Source: Cololabis saira
Lineage: Eukaryota; Chordata; Actinopteri; Beloniformes; Belonidae
Direction: 5' to 3'
Assembly: GCF_033807715.1 (NCBI RefSeq)
Contig: NC_084587.1
Coordinates: 19,071,017 to 19,135,016, forward strand
DNA length: 64,000 nt
The position numbers and the translations under genes are program-made. Shown piece after piece: positions 14,501 through 24,378 of this stretch; within the stretch, counting starts at the first letter, position 1; every line of letters starts with the position of its first letter. The notes under the pieces are model-generated. The model did no database searches. It had not been told where the DNA came from and saw only the letters and a program-made list of their open reading frames with translations.

Positions 14501-17500
14501 TAACGTTTGCATAGAGTAACTGACGTTGCATAGAGTAACTGACGTTGCATAGAGTAACTGACGTTTGCATAGAGTAACTGACGTTTGCATAGACATAACT
14601 GACGTTTGCATAGAGTAACTGACGTTTGCATAGACGTAACTGACGTTTGCATAGACGTAACTGATGTTTGCAGTGACGTAACTAACGTTTGCATAGAGTA
14701 ACTGATGTTTGCAGTGACGTAACTGACGTTTGCATAGAGTAACTGACGTTGCATAGAGTAACTGACGTTTGCATAGACGTAACTGACGTTGCATAGATGT
14801 AACTGACGTTTGCAGCGACGTAACTGACGTTTGCATAGAGTAACTGATGTTTGCATAGAGTAACTGACGTTTGCAGTGACGTAACTGAAGTTTGCATAGA
14901 GTAACTGATGTTTGCAGTGACGTAACTGACGTTTGCAGTGACGTAACTGACGTTTGCAGTGACGTAACTGACGTTTGCAGCGACGTAACTGACGTTTGCA
15001 GTGACGTAACTGACGTTTGCATAGATGTAACTGACGTTTGCAGCGACGTAACTGACGTTTGCATAGAGTAACTGATGTTTGCATAGAGTAACTGATGTTT
15101 GCAGCGACGCAACTGACGTTTGCATAGACGTAACTGACGTTTGCAGCGACGTAACTGAAGTTTGCATAGAGTAACTGATGTTTGCAGTGACGTAACTGAC
15201 GTTTGCAGTGACGTAACTGACGTTTGCAGTGACGTAACTGACGTTTGCAGCGACGTAACTGACGTTTGCATAGAGTAACTGACGTTTGCAGTGACGTAAC
15301 TGACGTTTGCATAGATGTAACTGACGTTTGCAGCGACGTAACTGACGTTTGCATAGAGTAACTGATGTTTGCATAGAGTAACTGATGTTTGCAGCGACGC
15401 AACTGACGTTTGCATAGACGTAATTGACGTTTGCAGCGACGTAACTGAAGTTTGCATAGAGTAACTGATGTTTGCAGTGACGTAACTGACGTTTGCAGTG
15501 ACGTAACTGACGTTTGCAGTGACGTAACTGACGTTTGCAGCGACGTAACTGACGTTTGCATAGAGTAACTGACGTTTGCAGTGACGTAACTGACGTTTGC
15601 ATAGATGTAACTGACGTTTGCAGCGACGTAACTGACGTTTGCATAGAGTAACTGATGTTTGCATAGAGTAACTGATGTTTGCAGCGACGCAACTGACGTT
15701 TGCATAGACGTAATTGACGTTTGCAGCGACGTAACTGAAGTTTGCATAGAGTAACTGATGTTTGCAGTGACGTAACTGACGTTTGCAGTGACGTAACTGA
15801 CGTTTGCAGCGACGTAACTGACGTTTGCATAGAGTAACTGACGTTTGCAGCGACGTAACTGACGTTTGCATAGAGTAACTGATGTTTGCAGTGACGTAAC
15901 TGACGTTTGCATAGAGTAACTGACGTTTGCAGCGACGTAACTGACGTTTGCATAGAGTAACTGATGTTTGCATAGAGTAACTGACGTTTGCAGTGACGTA
16001 ACTGACGTTTGTATAGAGTAACTGACGTTTGCAGCGACGTAACTGACGTTTGCATAGACGTAACTGACGTTTGCAGTGACGTAACTGACGTTTGCAGTGA
16101 CATAACGGACGTTTGCATAGAGTAACTGACGCTTGCATAGACGTAACTGACGTTTGCAGCGACGTAACTGACATTTGCAGCGACGTAACTGACGTTTGCA
16201 GTGACGTAACTGACGTTTGCAGTGACGTAACTGATGTTTACATAGATGTAACTGACGTTTGCAGTGACGTAACTGAAGTTTGCATAGATGTAACTGACAT
16301 TTGCATAGATGTAACTGACGTTTGCATAGACGTAACTGACGTTTGCATAGAGTAACTGACGTTTGCATAGACGTAACTGGCGTTTGCATAGATGTAACTG
16401 ACGTTTGCAGTGACGTAACTAACGTTTGCATAGAGTAACTGACGTTGCATAGAGTAACTGACGTTGCATAGAGTAACTGACGTTTGCATAGAGTAACTGA
16501 CGTTTGCATAGACATAACTGACGTTTGCATAGAGTAACTGACGTTTGCATAGACGTAACTGACGTTTGCATAGACGTAACTGATGTTTGCAGTGACGTAA
16601 CTAACGTTTGCATAGAGTAACTGATGTTTGCAGTGACGTAACTGACGTTTGCATAGAGTAACTGACGTTGCATAGAGTAACTGACGTTTGTATCTTTATG
16701 GCTTTAAAATGAAATACAACATTTGAGTCTAGAAAAGAAAATTCAAAAAGTGGTGAAAAAGGTCCCATTTTAACTTGAACTTTTTCTTTCAGTAGTTGCT
16801 GAAAGTGAGATGTAAAAGAGAGGGAATAAATATGTTGGGATCCCATGTGTTTAAAAAGGAATACTGAAACATTATTGACATAAATATTGATGACGGTTAT
16901 AATATTCAGAAGTTCCACTTTTTTACATTTTGAAAAGATCATGACATGTCAAGAAGTCATGTATTAAATCATACATATTACACTGAACGGTATTAAAAAC
17001 AAAAAGCTTTTTTACCCACTGAATATAATGCTTAAACACATTTTTTGGAACTAGATAGCTAACTTGTGGTAAAAATTGAATGTAACTCTTAAACATGTTA
17101 TATATTTAAAAGTTTCTTTCTCACCAAATCTCCAGCATCTTGAGCCAACCGGTCCTTTTTAAACTACAGCATTTATTACCAGACATAAATGTTTATTTTT
17201 TTATTTCTTAGTTTTATCTGTGTTCATGTTTTGCAAGTACTTTCTGGCTGCCTGATGCTGCATATTTAATACATACCTTCATGAGATGTCTGCACCACCC
17301 CCAGAATAAAAACAATAATAGTAAAAAAGATTTATACAATTCAAACATTTCTAAATAAATAAACACAATAAACAGAAAAAATAAATCGAATTAACTCATG
17401 ACTTTATAAATCTACGAAACATATTAATTAGAAATCTTTCAAAAATTTTTTGAGTAGTTTTAATTGCAATGGATATTGACACTATTCATTTTTTTTAAAT

Positions 17501-20500
17501 CATGGTTTTCTGTGTATATTCCTTCATACATTCCTTCATCTTAGGAAGGGATTAGATGGTGTTGCGATGGCTTCCAGTGCAACTGTGAGAAATCTTGGTG
17601 TTATTTTCGATCAGGATTTGTCGTTTAAACCATATGTCAATCAGGTTTGTAAAATAGCCTTTTTCCATCTCCGTAATATTGCAAAGATTAGGAAAATCCT
17701 CTCACAGAGTGATGCAGAAAAACTAGTTCATGCGTTTGTATCTTCTAGACTAGATTACTGTAATGTGTTGTTAGCAGGATGTCCAAGTAATTTGCTGAAT
17801 AGGCTCCAGCTGATCCAAAATGCAGCAGCACGAGTACTGACAGGAATTAGCAGGAGAGACCACGTCTCTCCAGTGTTAGCGTCGCTCCATTGGTTACCCG
17901 TAAAATTCAGAATCCAATTTAAAATTTTATTACTTGCGTATAAAGCCCAAAACGGCTTAGCTCCGCATTATTTGCAAGACCTGATAGTGCCTTATGTTCC
18001 TGTCAGAGCTCTCCGTTCTCAGAGTGCAGGTTTACTCGTAGTTCCTAGAGTATCTAAATGTAGATTTGGAGGGCGGGCGTTCTGCTATCAGGCACCATTA
18101 CTTTGGAACCAACTTCCAATCTGGGTTAAGGAGGCTGACTCCACCTCCACCTTTAAAACTAAACTTAAAACCTTTCTGTTTAGTAAAGCCTATAGTTAGT
18201 GTTTAGTAAACCTCTAGCTGGTGTTGGTAAATCTCTAGGTAGTGTAAACTTTAGTGTGTCAGAGTCGCTCCTGTAGTTTCTTGTGCTGGCCCCCCCTTCT
18301 CCTCCCTTTTCTCTCTTTTGTCCATGTTGCAGCATCCTTTGCCGGACACCGGAACCTGCAGGTGGTCGTGGGTGGCTTGTAGCTTGCATTACGGAGCACA
18401 AGTCTTTCCCTGACCCTGCACCCCAACCTGGGACTTGCTGATTGGGCCGGAGCTTCGGGAGCTGTGTGCTGGCCTGCGGTCCCCACCCCTGGTCATCCCG
18501 TTGCTGCCCCCCCCTTCTCCTCCCTTTTCTCTCTTTTGTCCTGCAGGTGGCCGTGGGTGGCTTGTAGCTTGCATTACGGAGCACAAGTCTTTTCCTGACC
18601 CTGCACCCCAACCTGGGACTTGCTGATTGGGCCGGAGCTTCGGGAGCTGTGTGCTGGCCTGCGGTCCCCACCCCCGGTCATCCCGTTGCTGCTTCCACCT
18701 GCCTGCTGTGCTGTTGCCGTCCCTGACCCACCAGTCTGGCCCTCGGCAGGAGGGTCCCCCCTGATGAGCCTGGTCCTGCTCAAGGTTTCTTCCCTCCTAA
18801 AGGGGAGTTTTTCCTTGCCACTGTTTGGCTTAAGGTTTTTCTCCCACTAGGGGAGTTTTTTACCTGCCATTGTTTATGTAATATCTGCTCGGGGGTCATG
18901 TTCTGGGTATGGGTCTCTGTAAAGCGTCTAGAGACAACTCTGTTGTATTAGACGCTATATAAATAAAATTGAATTGAATTGAATTGAATACATCAGGCAG
19001 TAAGGGAATACGTATAAGAATGTGATTAATTGTGTTCCTTTACCTTTAGCGAGCTGCATCAAAAGGGAGACAGCGCAAAATCAAGTACATCATCCTCACC
19101 TTTACACAATGGTAAGTATCAAGATTCAATGTATGTTTTCAGGAAACGTGAGGAATCTGCATCTGACACTGATAACATGAATGTAGTTGGACACTATAAC
19201 AACTTGTCTGTTGATTTCTGAACTTGGATTTGCTTATTTAACCTCCTCACCCAGCCGGCCTTGCACTGGTATTAATCTGATGATAATCCTGCAAAGCTCA
19301 TTCAGATAGCGCAGCTGGACATGGCTGCTGGCATTGTCATGAATATCCGTCTGTTGCTGCACTTGACGCTTTATCAAGGCTGTGTGCCTCAACAGGCAGC
19401 GTTTCCAAACAACAGCTAAAGTTTCTGTCCTTGCATGGTCCTCTCCAGGGCAACAGCGAAGAAGAAAAAAATATACACACATCTATTTTTAAAAGGAAGG
19501 AATTCAGCACCACGCTGCCTCTTGCTGTGCTCCTGCAGGGTCTGAGCATGCTGACTGATTCATCCAGCTTTGAGAGAATCCAGCCAGATTGACTCTTAGC
19601 TGCTGCCACCTTGTGTCCAGAGAGGACCACAACAGACGTCAGATGTTTGTTATTTTGTCCATGTTTATAATTTGATGTGTGAATACCTCGCTCATAGTTA
19701 GGGAAAGTGTTTTGGCTTTAATCATTGATAAAATTCTGAGAAAAAAAAAGTTCCTATGATGTGATATATGAGATGAATTCAGCTCAATTCAGGTTATTAA
19801 TATAGTGTCATTTCACAAGATAAGTCACCTCAAAGCGCTTTATGGAGAAAGTAAGCCAATTCAGTACAATTTAACTTAAATATAATGTAATTCAGTAGTT
19901 ATTGTTCATATCACAATAATCAGTCCATCTAAAGAAACCAAAATATTGTATGAAATTTTCAGTTTGACTCAGTCGCTGATCCTGAGCGTGGACAAGGTGG
20001 CATGCGATAGCCGAGGGTGAGATTTCCTTTTTAAAAGGAGGAAACCTCCGCAGAAGCAGGTTCAGGAAGGACGGCCATCTGCCTCGAGCGGTTGGGGGGT
20101 GAGAGGACAGGAAAGAGATGCCAACAAACACAAAGAGATTAGTCCAGGGATTCCTGCTGCGACATGAACAGAAAAAAAGAGACATACAAAGTTATTGACA
20201 GCAATAATAGCATAGACTAAAAAGAGCAGAATTGCAAAAAGGATTAATTGGATTGAAAATACAGTATACAGTATAGCTTGACTTGCCTCTAAGGTTCTTC
20301 TTCCCCCTCAGGATTCTGGGAAAATATGTCTCAAAATTGCTATTATACAAAATATATTGTATGTTATATTGATTGCAGTAACCTCAATTAATAATGAAAA
20401 AGATGGCTCAAAAGACAAAAAAAGAAAAGCTTTTCACATGTCCCAAACTATAATTGAATGACAGATGCTTCTTCCAAAAGAGGATGGCTATTTAGATATG

Positions 20501-23500
20501 TTTCCTTTATTCTCTCAGTGTTTTCCATCTGTTTTTTAAAGGTAAACATCAAGCCAAATCTCAGGGCAAAAAGTACGACCAAGCTTCACTTTCACATCTG
20601 AAATACAGTCCAAGTTCAAGGTAATGTTTTTTTTTGTTAATAATACAATTCACTATTCAATTGAATAGTATTTATTTAATTTTTTTCAGGTGTGTGTAAT
20701 ATCTGTTAACTTTATTCATGATGGTATGGAATTTAAGATTTGTAATTATGAAGAACATAAATGTGTAAAAACTATATTATGCAAGAAAGTGAAAGAACAA
20801 CTCAAACAGCATTGATTACATGACATCTTTAGAAGGTGACTTGAGGCAGACAGAACACAGGCCAATACTGAACACAACAATCCAGCACCAAATCAGAGGA
20901 AATGTAATCTCCTGGCACTTCAACACAACAGTTCAACTCATTCCCAATTAGTTCATTTAATACAAAGCCAATAAAATAACAATAGTAATTAAAGCTGCAA
21001 GCAGTGATGAACAGGCCCTCGTGCGTGCAATTTTCACCAATAAATTACTCAAAACTAAGTCTGATGACACCACCCATGACTCTTTATGTCAAACCATTCA
21101 AAAGTTATGCCAGAAAATAGGGACTATCAAATATCGACCAATCAGAAGAAGGGGCGGGGCTAATTCATGCTAATGAAGGTCAAGTACTCAAAACCGAGTC
21201 AGGTGACATGTCTTTATCACAACCCGTTAAAAAGTTATGGCAGAGAATAGGGACTATCAAATATCAACCAATCAGAAGAATTTGCACCAATTCTGTTCAA
21301 GGACTCAAAACCGAGTCCGATGACACCACCCACGTCTCTTTATGTCAAACCATTCAAAAGATACGGCAGAAAATAGGAGTTTTACGCGGCGCCATGGCCA
21401 AGCCATTTCACCAAAACTCACGATTTTGATAACTTTTCATCGTTAACGTCGTTTGTGTCTCCTGAGCGAGTTTTATGTCGAACGGACGATCCTGCTAGGA
21501 GGAGTTTGTGAAAGTACGACACCTGAAAATGGCATAAATGGCGCCAAAACTACACAATTAATTCAAAATGGCCGACTTCCTGTTCGGTTTCGGCCATGGC
21601 TCCAAGAGACTTTTCTTTAAGTTGTGACATGATACAGGTGTGTACCGAATTTCGTGCATGTACGTCAAACCGTATTGTGGGGCTTGAGGCACGAAGTTTT
21701 CTAGGGGGCGCTGTTGAGCCATTAGGCCACGCCCATTAATGCAAACCATTAAATATAACATTTTTTGCCAGGCCTGGCTTGCATGCAAAATTTGGTGACT
21801 TTTGGGGCACATTTAGGGGGGTAAAAAGGCCCTCATTTCGACGGAAGAAAAATTTAAATAAAAACAACAAAAATTCCTACAGATACAATAGGGCCTTTGC
21901 ACTGTCAGTGCTCGGGCCCTAATTATTGCTTCGCTAAGGAAACCAACTTTTCTATGATACAATCCCCCACCCAGAGCAAACACCAGGCGACTGTGGGAAA
22001 GAAAAACCCTCCTTTAACAGGAAGAAACTAGAAAATAAAGACTAAAGACTAAAGAAAGAATTGAGGATAATTAAATCAAAAGCTCCAGATAATGAGATAA
22101 ACAATTACATCTTGTAACCCCCCTCAAAGAACTGAAATTACAATGGTAGGTGGGGCAAAAAATTACAACAAATATTTGTTAGTGAGCCTCACAGCTAACA
22201 CATCACTTAGGATGTGATATGCAGATGCATCATGTGACATGCAGGTTATCATCACAGCAGAATCCATCTCCAAAGATTCCAAACCCTTCACTTTGTGGCT
22301 GACACACGCTAGCCATGACTAATTGCAGTCCTACACTGCTGTCTGCAGCAGATCTGAGGTGATAGGACAATCAACAACGGTAGCTACCAATCATTTATAG
22401 GTAATGTTGAATTCAACTTGGTCCATCTTATTGGTTATGAATTTGACAGAATACCTATTCATAATGATCAAGTACCATAATAAACTCTTTATTTTTGGAT
22501 GCAGTCTTTGTACAATTAATGCTTGTGTGACTGCACAATCCAAAACCTTTATTAAATGTTTAATCAATCATCCAGCTATTAAAAATCACAGCTAGACAGC
22601 CTGAAAAATGGGTACATTACAGCTTAAGACAATTTAAATGATGTTCGATACTTATTAATTTGCATGTGAAGAAAATATTAATGGTCCTTTCCATCGTTTC
22701 TGTTTTTCCTTCATAGACGGAAATCAAAGTACACCAGCAGCTCCAGAAAAGTGGTGTCTTCAGAGAAGAGCTCTGCTGGTCCAGATAACTGGCAGTACTG
22801 CGAGCAACAGGAGTTGACAAACTGTAGAGGACACGGTGGTGAAAGTACATTTCCGAGGCACATCATGAAAACCAGTAGTTCAGAATGGAACAGCTCTGAT
22901 GATTTGGCCCTCTCCGAGCCCGAGGACAGGGAAAGCACTTACCTCTCCAGTAACAGCGAGGCTGTCACATCTGATTCCCAGTGCTCCAACACACCCCTGC
23001 CATACCACACTCCCAGCAACGGGACGGCAGAACCTCTCCAGCCAAACAGCCAGCGCCAGCTTGGTACAACAGGGTCGCCCAGCCTCCGTTCCACCCAGCG
23101 GATGCCTCCTCACGAGGGCGAAGCAGGCCACTCCACTTTTCGGCCCAGGATGCTTCAAGAACCCTTTCCATCAAGTCCTCGCCTCCCATCCACATCCTAC
23201 ATTAGTCCTCGCAGGAAGCCTGACATGTCATGCCTACGGACCTTCTCGGATGCAAGTTCGAAGTCGGGCTCTGACCCAGAGAGGAGTACTCAGTCATCGT
23301 GTGAAAGTGAAGAAAGACTTGCTGCGTACAGGGCGGAGCAGGCAGCGCCAGCTCAAGAGGTTTCTCTGACTACATACTTTAACGTGGACAACTGTATGAC
23401 GGAAACATACCGTCTCAAGTACCACAACCAGAGGCCTCTTGTCCTCTCTGCCACAGTGCCACGGACAGCAACTGCCAGCGAGCGCAGAGATAACAGCCAC

Positions 23501-24378
23501 ACGCTCCCCCCAGAATCCCACTCACAAGACGTGCCAAATGTCAGACCTGAAACAAGTAAGTCTCCTTAGAACAAAAGTCAAAATAACACCATCGGTGCGT
23601 CCGAAATGCCATACTAAAAAGTATATACTAAAAAGTATACTTAAATTCGGCACACTTTTGAGTAAATATCAGTAGTGTGCATTAATTTGGACGTACTATT
23701 AAGAGCGCACACGTCACTTCCTGGGGGGGGGGGGGGGGGGGGGTTGTTAACCTGTCACAGCAGCGGTAGCAGCGGTAGCAGCGGTAGCAGCGGTAGCAGC
23801 GGTAGCAGCGGTAGCAGCGGTAGCAGCGGTAGCAGCGGTAGCAGCGGTAGCAGCGGTAGCAGCGGTCCGCTCCGCTATTTCCCGTTTATTCTGGCCGAAA
23901 CAAGATGACATTATATAATATTATTAAATACAAATATTATAATATTAATATTATATAATAATATTATTATACTTAATATTATACTTATGACATATACGTA
24001 TCACTTAGGAACCAAACGCCGCTGCATTGCATTGTGGGAAGTTTCTGTTCGGCTAGTGTCCATCAATCCACACTAATAAATTTCTCCGGAATGAGTATGG
24101 ATAGAGTATACTATTGAGAACGTTTTAATGTTTCGGACACACTAAAAAATCTCGCACACTCATTTTGCATACTCATTAGGGTGGAAGTATGTGATTTCGG
24201 ACGCACGCCATTTCATTTTGTTCCTTTGTGTGTCAATGAATGTGCATAGTACAGTCATAAAATCACTTTTAACAAGAATGTTTTGTTTTTTTTCTCTACA
24301 GGCCATAATAGCAATAAGCCCACTGCAAAATGGAACCCAGTGACAGCCAAAGGACTGGACCAGCGTGGCTTTTTATGA
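2436..24378 (+). CDS. usp53: usp53, C-terminal coding exons (5' partial)
   Basis: Six exons join in phase: 2436-2558, 2703-3429, 19050-19111, 20542-20620, 22717-23555 and 24302-24378. After a 2-base split codon they give 634 codons and a TGA stop at 24376. The product is the low-complexity, Ser/Arg/Gln-rich C-terminal tail of a USP53/USP54-type protein. No USP Cys or His box is present, so the catalytic-like domain must lie left of the window. The best family cue is the segment near the end of exon 5 with TYFNVDNCMTETYRLKYH, which I recall as a USP53 C-terminal signature. The convergent fabp2 neighbour supports USP53 over USP54, because USP53 and FABP2 are neighbours on human 4q26. USP53 is known as an inactive deubiquitinase homologue at tight junctions, linked to hearing and cholestasis. 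The a or b paralogue cannot be decided here. Confidence 0.85.
2703..3429 (+). CDS. usp53: usp53 large exon, Ser/Arg/Gln-rich
   Basis: The acceptor is tcctctctcctgag and the donor is AAG|gtaaga. The leading AC joins the previous G as an Asp codon, and the last two bases are AG. The segment is polar and disordered-looking. It has one likely helical, coiled-coil-prone stretch (LNELEQRRQQQQ) about 100 residues in, then many Ser, Arg and Glu residues. A GYESSDRLSSG segment is a plausible phosphorylation cluster. This is the N-terminal half of the tail seen here. Confidence 0.85.
4141..4400 (-). repeat. LINE 3' end fragment
   Basis: This sequence (caagtttatt, acaaggtgattcaaagtgct) resembles the widespread fish LINE tail found near genes, in reverse orientation. 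It ends in an A-rich stretch. It appears to be the same family as the piece at 6400-8022. Family name not resolved. Confidence 0.5.
4401..5100. other. AT-rich gap, unassigned
   Basis: AT-rich intronic sequence with no gene. A short GC-richer patch near 4900-4980 resembles part of a mobile element, but nothing definite can be assigned. Confidence 0.35.
5100..6350 (-). mobile_element. L2-type LINE, 5'-truncated copy (minus strand)
   Basis: The reverse strand encodes the end of a reverse-transcriptase ORF at 6066-5854 (VPRVSKCRFGGRAFCYQATL, then LWNQLPIW, FKTKLKTFLFSKAYS). Related coding sequence continues to about 6340. Its 3' UTR follows toward lower coordinates and contains two G- or C-homopolymer runs (5287-5297, 5399-5413). 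The same element lies on the + strand at 17545-18990, so the two copies form a long inverted pair around the minisatellite. Confidence 0.75.
6561..7741. mobile_element. non-autonomous DNA element with terminal inverted repeats
   Basis: The left end reads GGCCTGATTTACTAAAGG and the right end, reverse complemented, GGCCCGATTTACTAAGAT. The flanking LINE reads continuously if the element is removed, and CTGAG occurs on both sides as a likely target duplication. Near both ends there are many copies of a GCAAA/TTTGCG motif. No transposase ORF is visible. Superfamily not assigned. Confidence 0.6.
7065..7460. repeat. 45-bp inverted repeat pair inside the DNA element
   Basis: The arms 7065-7109 and 7416-7460 are reverse complements with one mismatch (outer end GTTGTGCCGTATTCAGCACC). 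They enclose about 300 bases with no coding content. This looks like a second, nested inverted-repeat element or the internal arms of the host element. I see no clear target duplication. Confidence 0.7.
8024..8491. repeat. 21-bp minisatellite, left block
   Basis: About 22 units of the same 21-bp repeat as the main block, with taactgacgtttgca followed by variable ends (tagacg, gtgacg, gcgacg, tagttg). The left edge joins LINE sequence. A LINE insertion separates it from the main block. Confidence 0.95.
8495..9700 (+). mobile_element. 5'-truncated LINE inserted in the minisatellite
   Basis: Reverse transcriptase coding runs from GSVLGPILFSIYVN through the active-site motif YADD to a stop at 9421-9423, followed by a 3' UTR ending ggttaaataaa. 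One frameshift near 8785-8805 splits the ORF, so the copy is dead. On removal the array reads continuously (catagATG|taactg), with ATG at 8492-8494 and 9701-9703 as a possible 3-base target duplication. The clade is L2/Rex1-like; I could not resolve it further. Confidence 0.8.
9704..16691. repeat. 21-bp minisatellite, main block (about 7 kb)
   Basis: Tandem units of 21 bp with the core taactgacgtttgca and alternative ends gtgacg, gcgacg, tagacg, tagatg, plus a shorter end tagag. From length I estimate 330-350 units. Most units hold TGACG, and the gtgacg units form TGACGTAA, a CRE-like octamer. A marker variant (cataacggacgtttgc followed by a unit with acgcttgc) starts at 11443, 12427, 14201 and 16099, which shows higher-order block copying. 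Because 21 is divisible by 3 and the minus strand lacks stops, all three minus frames stay open for long stretches. These are not genes. Confidence 0.97.
16692..17544. other. AT-rich intron sequence
   Basis: No exon or recognisable repeat seen between the minisatellite and the LINE to its right. Confidence 0.5.
17545..18990 (+). mobile_element. L2-type LINE, 5'-truncated
   Basis: ORF 17567-18199 encodes the last 210 residues of an L2-type reverse transcriptase protein (NLGVIFDQDLSF, SSRLDYCNVLL, LHWLPV, GRAFCYQAPLLWNQLP). The 3' UTR contains a direct duplication of about 185 bases (18282-18497 region and again from about 18500). The element ends in (ATTGA)n repeats at 18970-18990. It lacks the N-terminal half, including the catalytic YADD part. 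Confidence 0.85.
19050..19111 (+). CDS. usp53: usp53 small exon, 62 nt
   Basis: The acceptor is tacctttag and the donor is TG|gtaagt. The exon completes the split AG|C serine codon and encodes ELHQKGDSAKSSTSSSPLHN. It sits at the far side of a 15.6-kb intron. The next exon continues from its single trailing G, which confirms it. Confidence 0.8.
19785..20185 (-). repeat. LINE 3' UTR fragment
   Basis: The sequence resembles the common fish LINE tail in reverse, with a patch ggaggaaacctccgcagaagcaggttc-like region and agcgctttatgg. No coding part is left. Assigned by recalled similarity only. Confidence 0.45.
20542..20620 (+). CDS. usp53: usp53 small exon, 79 nt
   Basis: The acceptor is gttttttaaag and the donor is CAAG|gtaatg. 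The leading GT joins the previous G as Gly, followed by KHQAKSQGKKYDQASLSH and onward. It ends with AG in phase 2, matching the following exon. Lys- and Ser-rich, no domain. Confidence 0.8.
20985..21925. repeat. unclassified interspersed repeat with three internal units
   Basis: The block runs from aattaaagctgcaagcagtg to gtgctcgggccctaattatt. A unit of roughly 100-135 bases with ctcaaaaccgagtc and gggactatcaaatatc repeats at about 21049, 21187 and 21303. I recall this family from fish genomes but cannot name its class. No transposase-like protein is encoded. Confidence 0.55.
21940..22040 (-). repeat. short LINE tail fragment
   Basis: The stretch around ctcctttaacaggaagaaac resembles the same LINE 3' UTR family as at 19785-20185. 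Fragmentary. Confidence 0.35.
22717..23555 (+). CDS. usp53: usp53 large C-terminal exon
   Basis: The acceptor is tttttccttcatag and the donor is AACAA|gtaagt. The 839-nt exon encodes about 280 residues, Ser/Pro/Thr-rich and disordered-looking. The family-diagnostic segment TYFNVDNCMTETYRLKYHNQ lies near its end, at about 23370-23430. The first base completes AG|A, and one trailing A passes to the last exon. The other long open frames across it are overlapping shadows. Confidence 0.85.
23723..23743 (+). repeat. poly(G) run of 21
   Basis: Uninterrupted G homopolymer inside the inverted-repeat element. Run length may be affected by sequencing or assembly. Confidence 0.9.
23759..23866 (+). repeat. 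9-bp minisatellite (cagcggtag)n
   Basis: About 12 near-perfect tandem copies of cagcggtag directly after the poly(G) run. An open frame across it (Gly-Ser-Ser repeats) is a by-product. Confidence 0.95.
24302..24378 (+). CDS. usp53: usp53 terminal coding exon
   Basis: The acceptor is tttttttctctacag. The leading GC makes a split Ser codon, followed by HNSNKPTAKWNPVTAKGLDQ, RGFL and a TGA at 24376-24378. The phase matches the previous exon exactly. Confidence 0.8.

Larger units (their letters stand above)
23595..24210. mobile_element. short inverted-repeat element in the last usp53 intron
   Basis: Left end GTGCGTCCGAAATGCCATAC and right end, reverse complemented, GTGCGTCCGAAATCACATAC are inverted repeats. 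The element contains a run of 21 G and a 9-bp (cagcggtag) array. No transposase ORF exists. Target duplication was not clear, so the superfamily is open. Confidence 0.6.

Noticed and set aside
9582..16530. Very long minus-strand ORFs (up to 1081 codons) with Thr/Ser/Val/Gln or Cys/Lys/Arg/Gln heptads
   Set aside because: They are by-products of a 21-bp unit lacking stops on that strand. All three frames are equally open, frames jump at short units, and no splice or start context supports them.
8024..16691. Regular short repeats that might suggest a CRISPR-like array
   Set aside because: There are no unique spacers; repeats are contiguous 21-bp units in a vertebrate intron.
22880..23521. Other long frames across the large usp53 exon on both strands
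   Set aside because: Only the frame of 22718-23555 is continuous with the flanking splice phases and shows the family segment.
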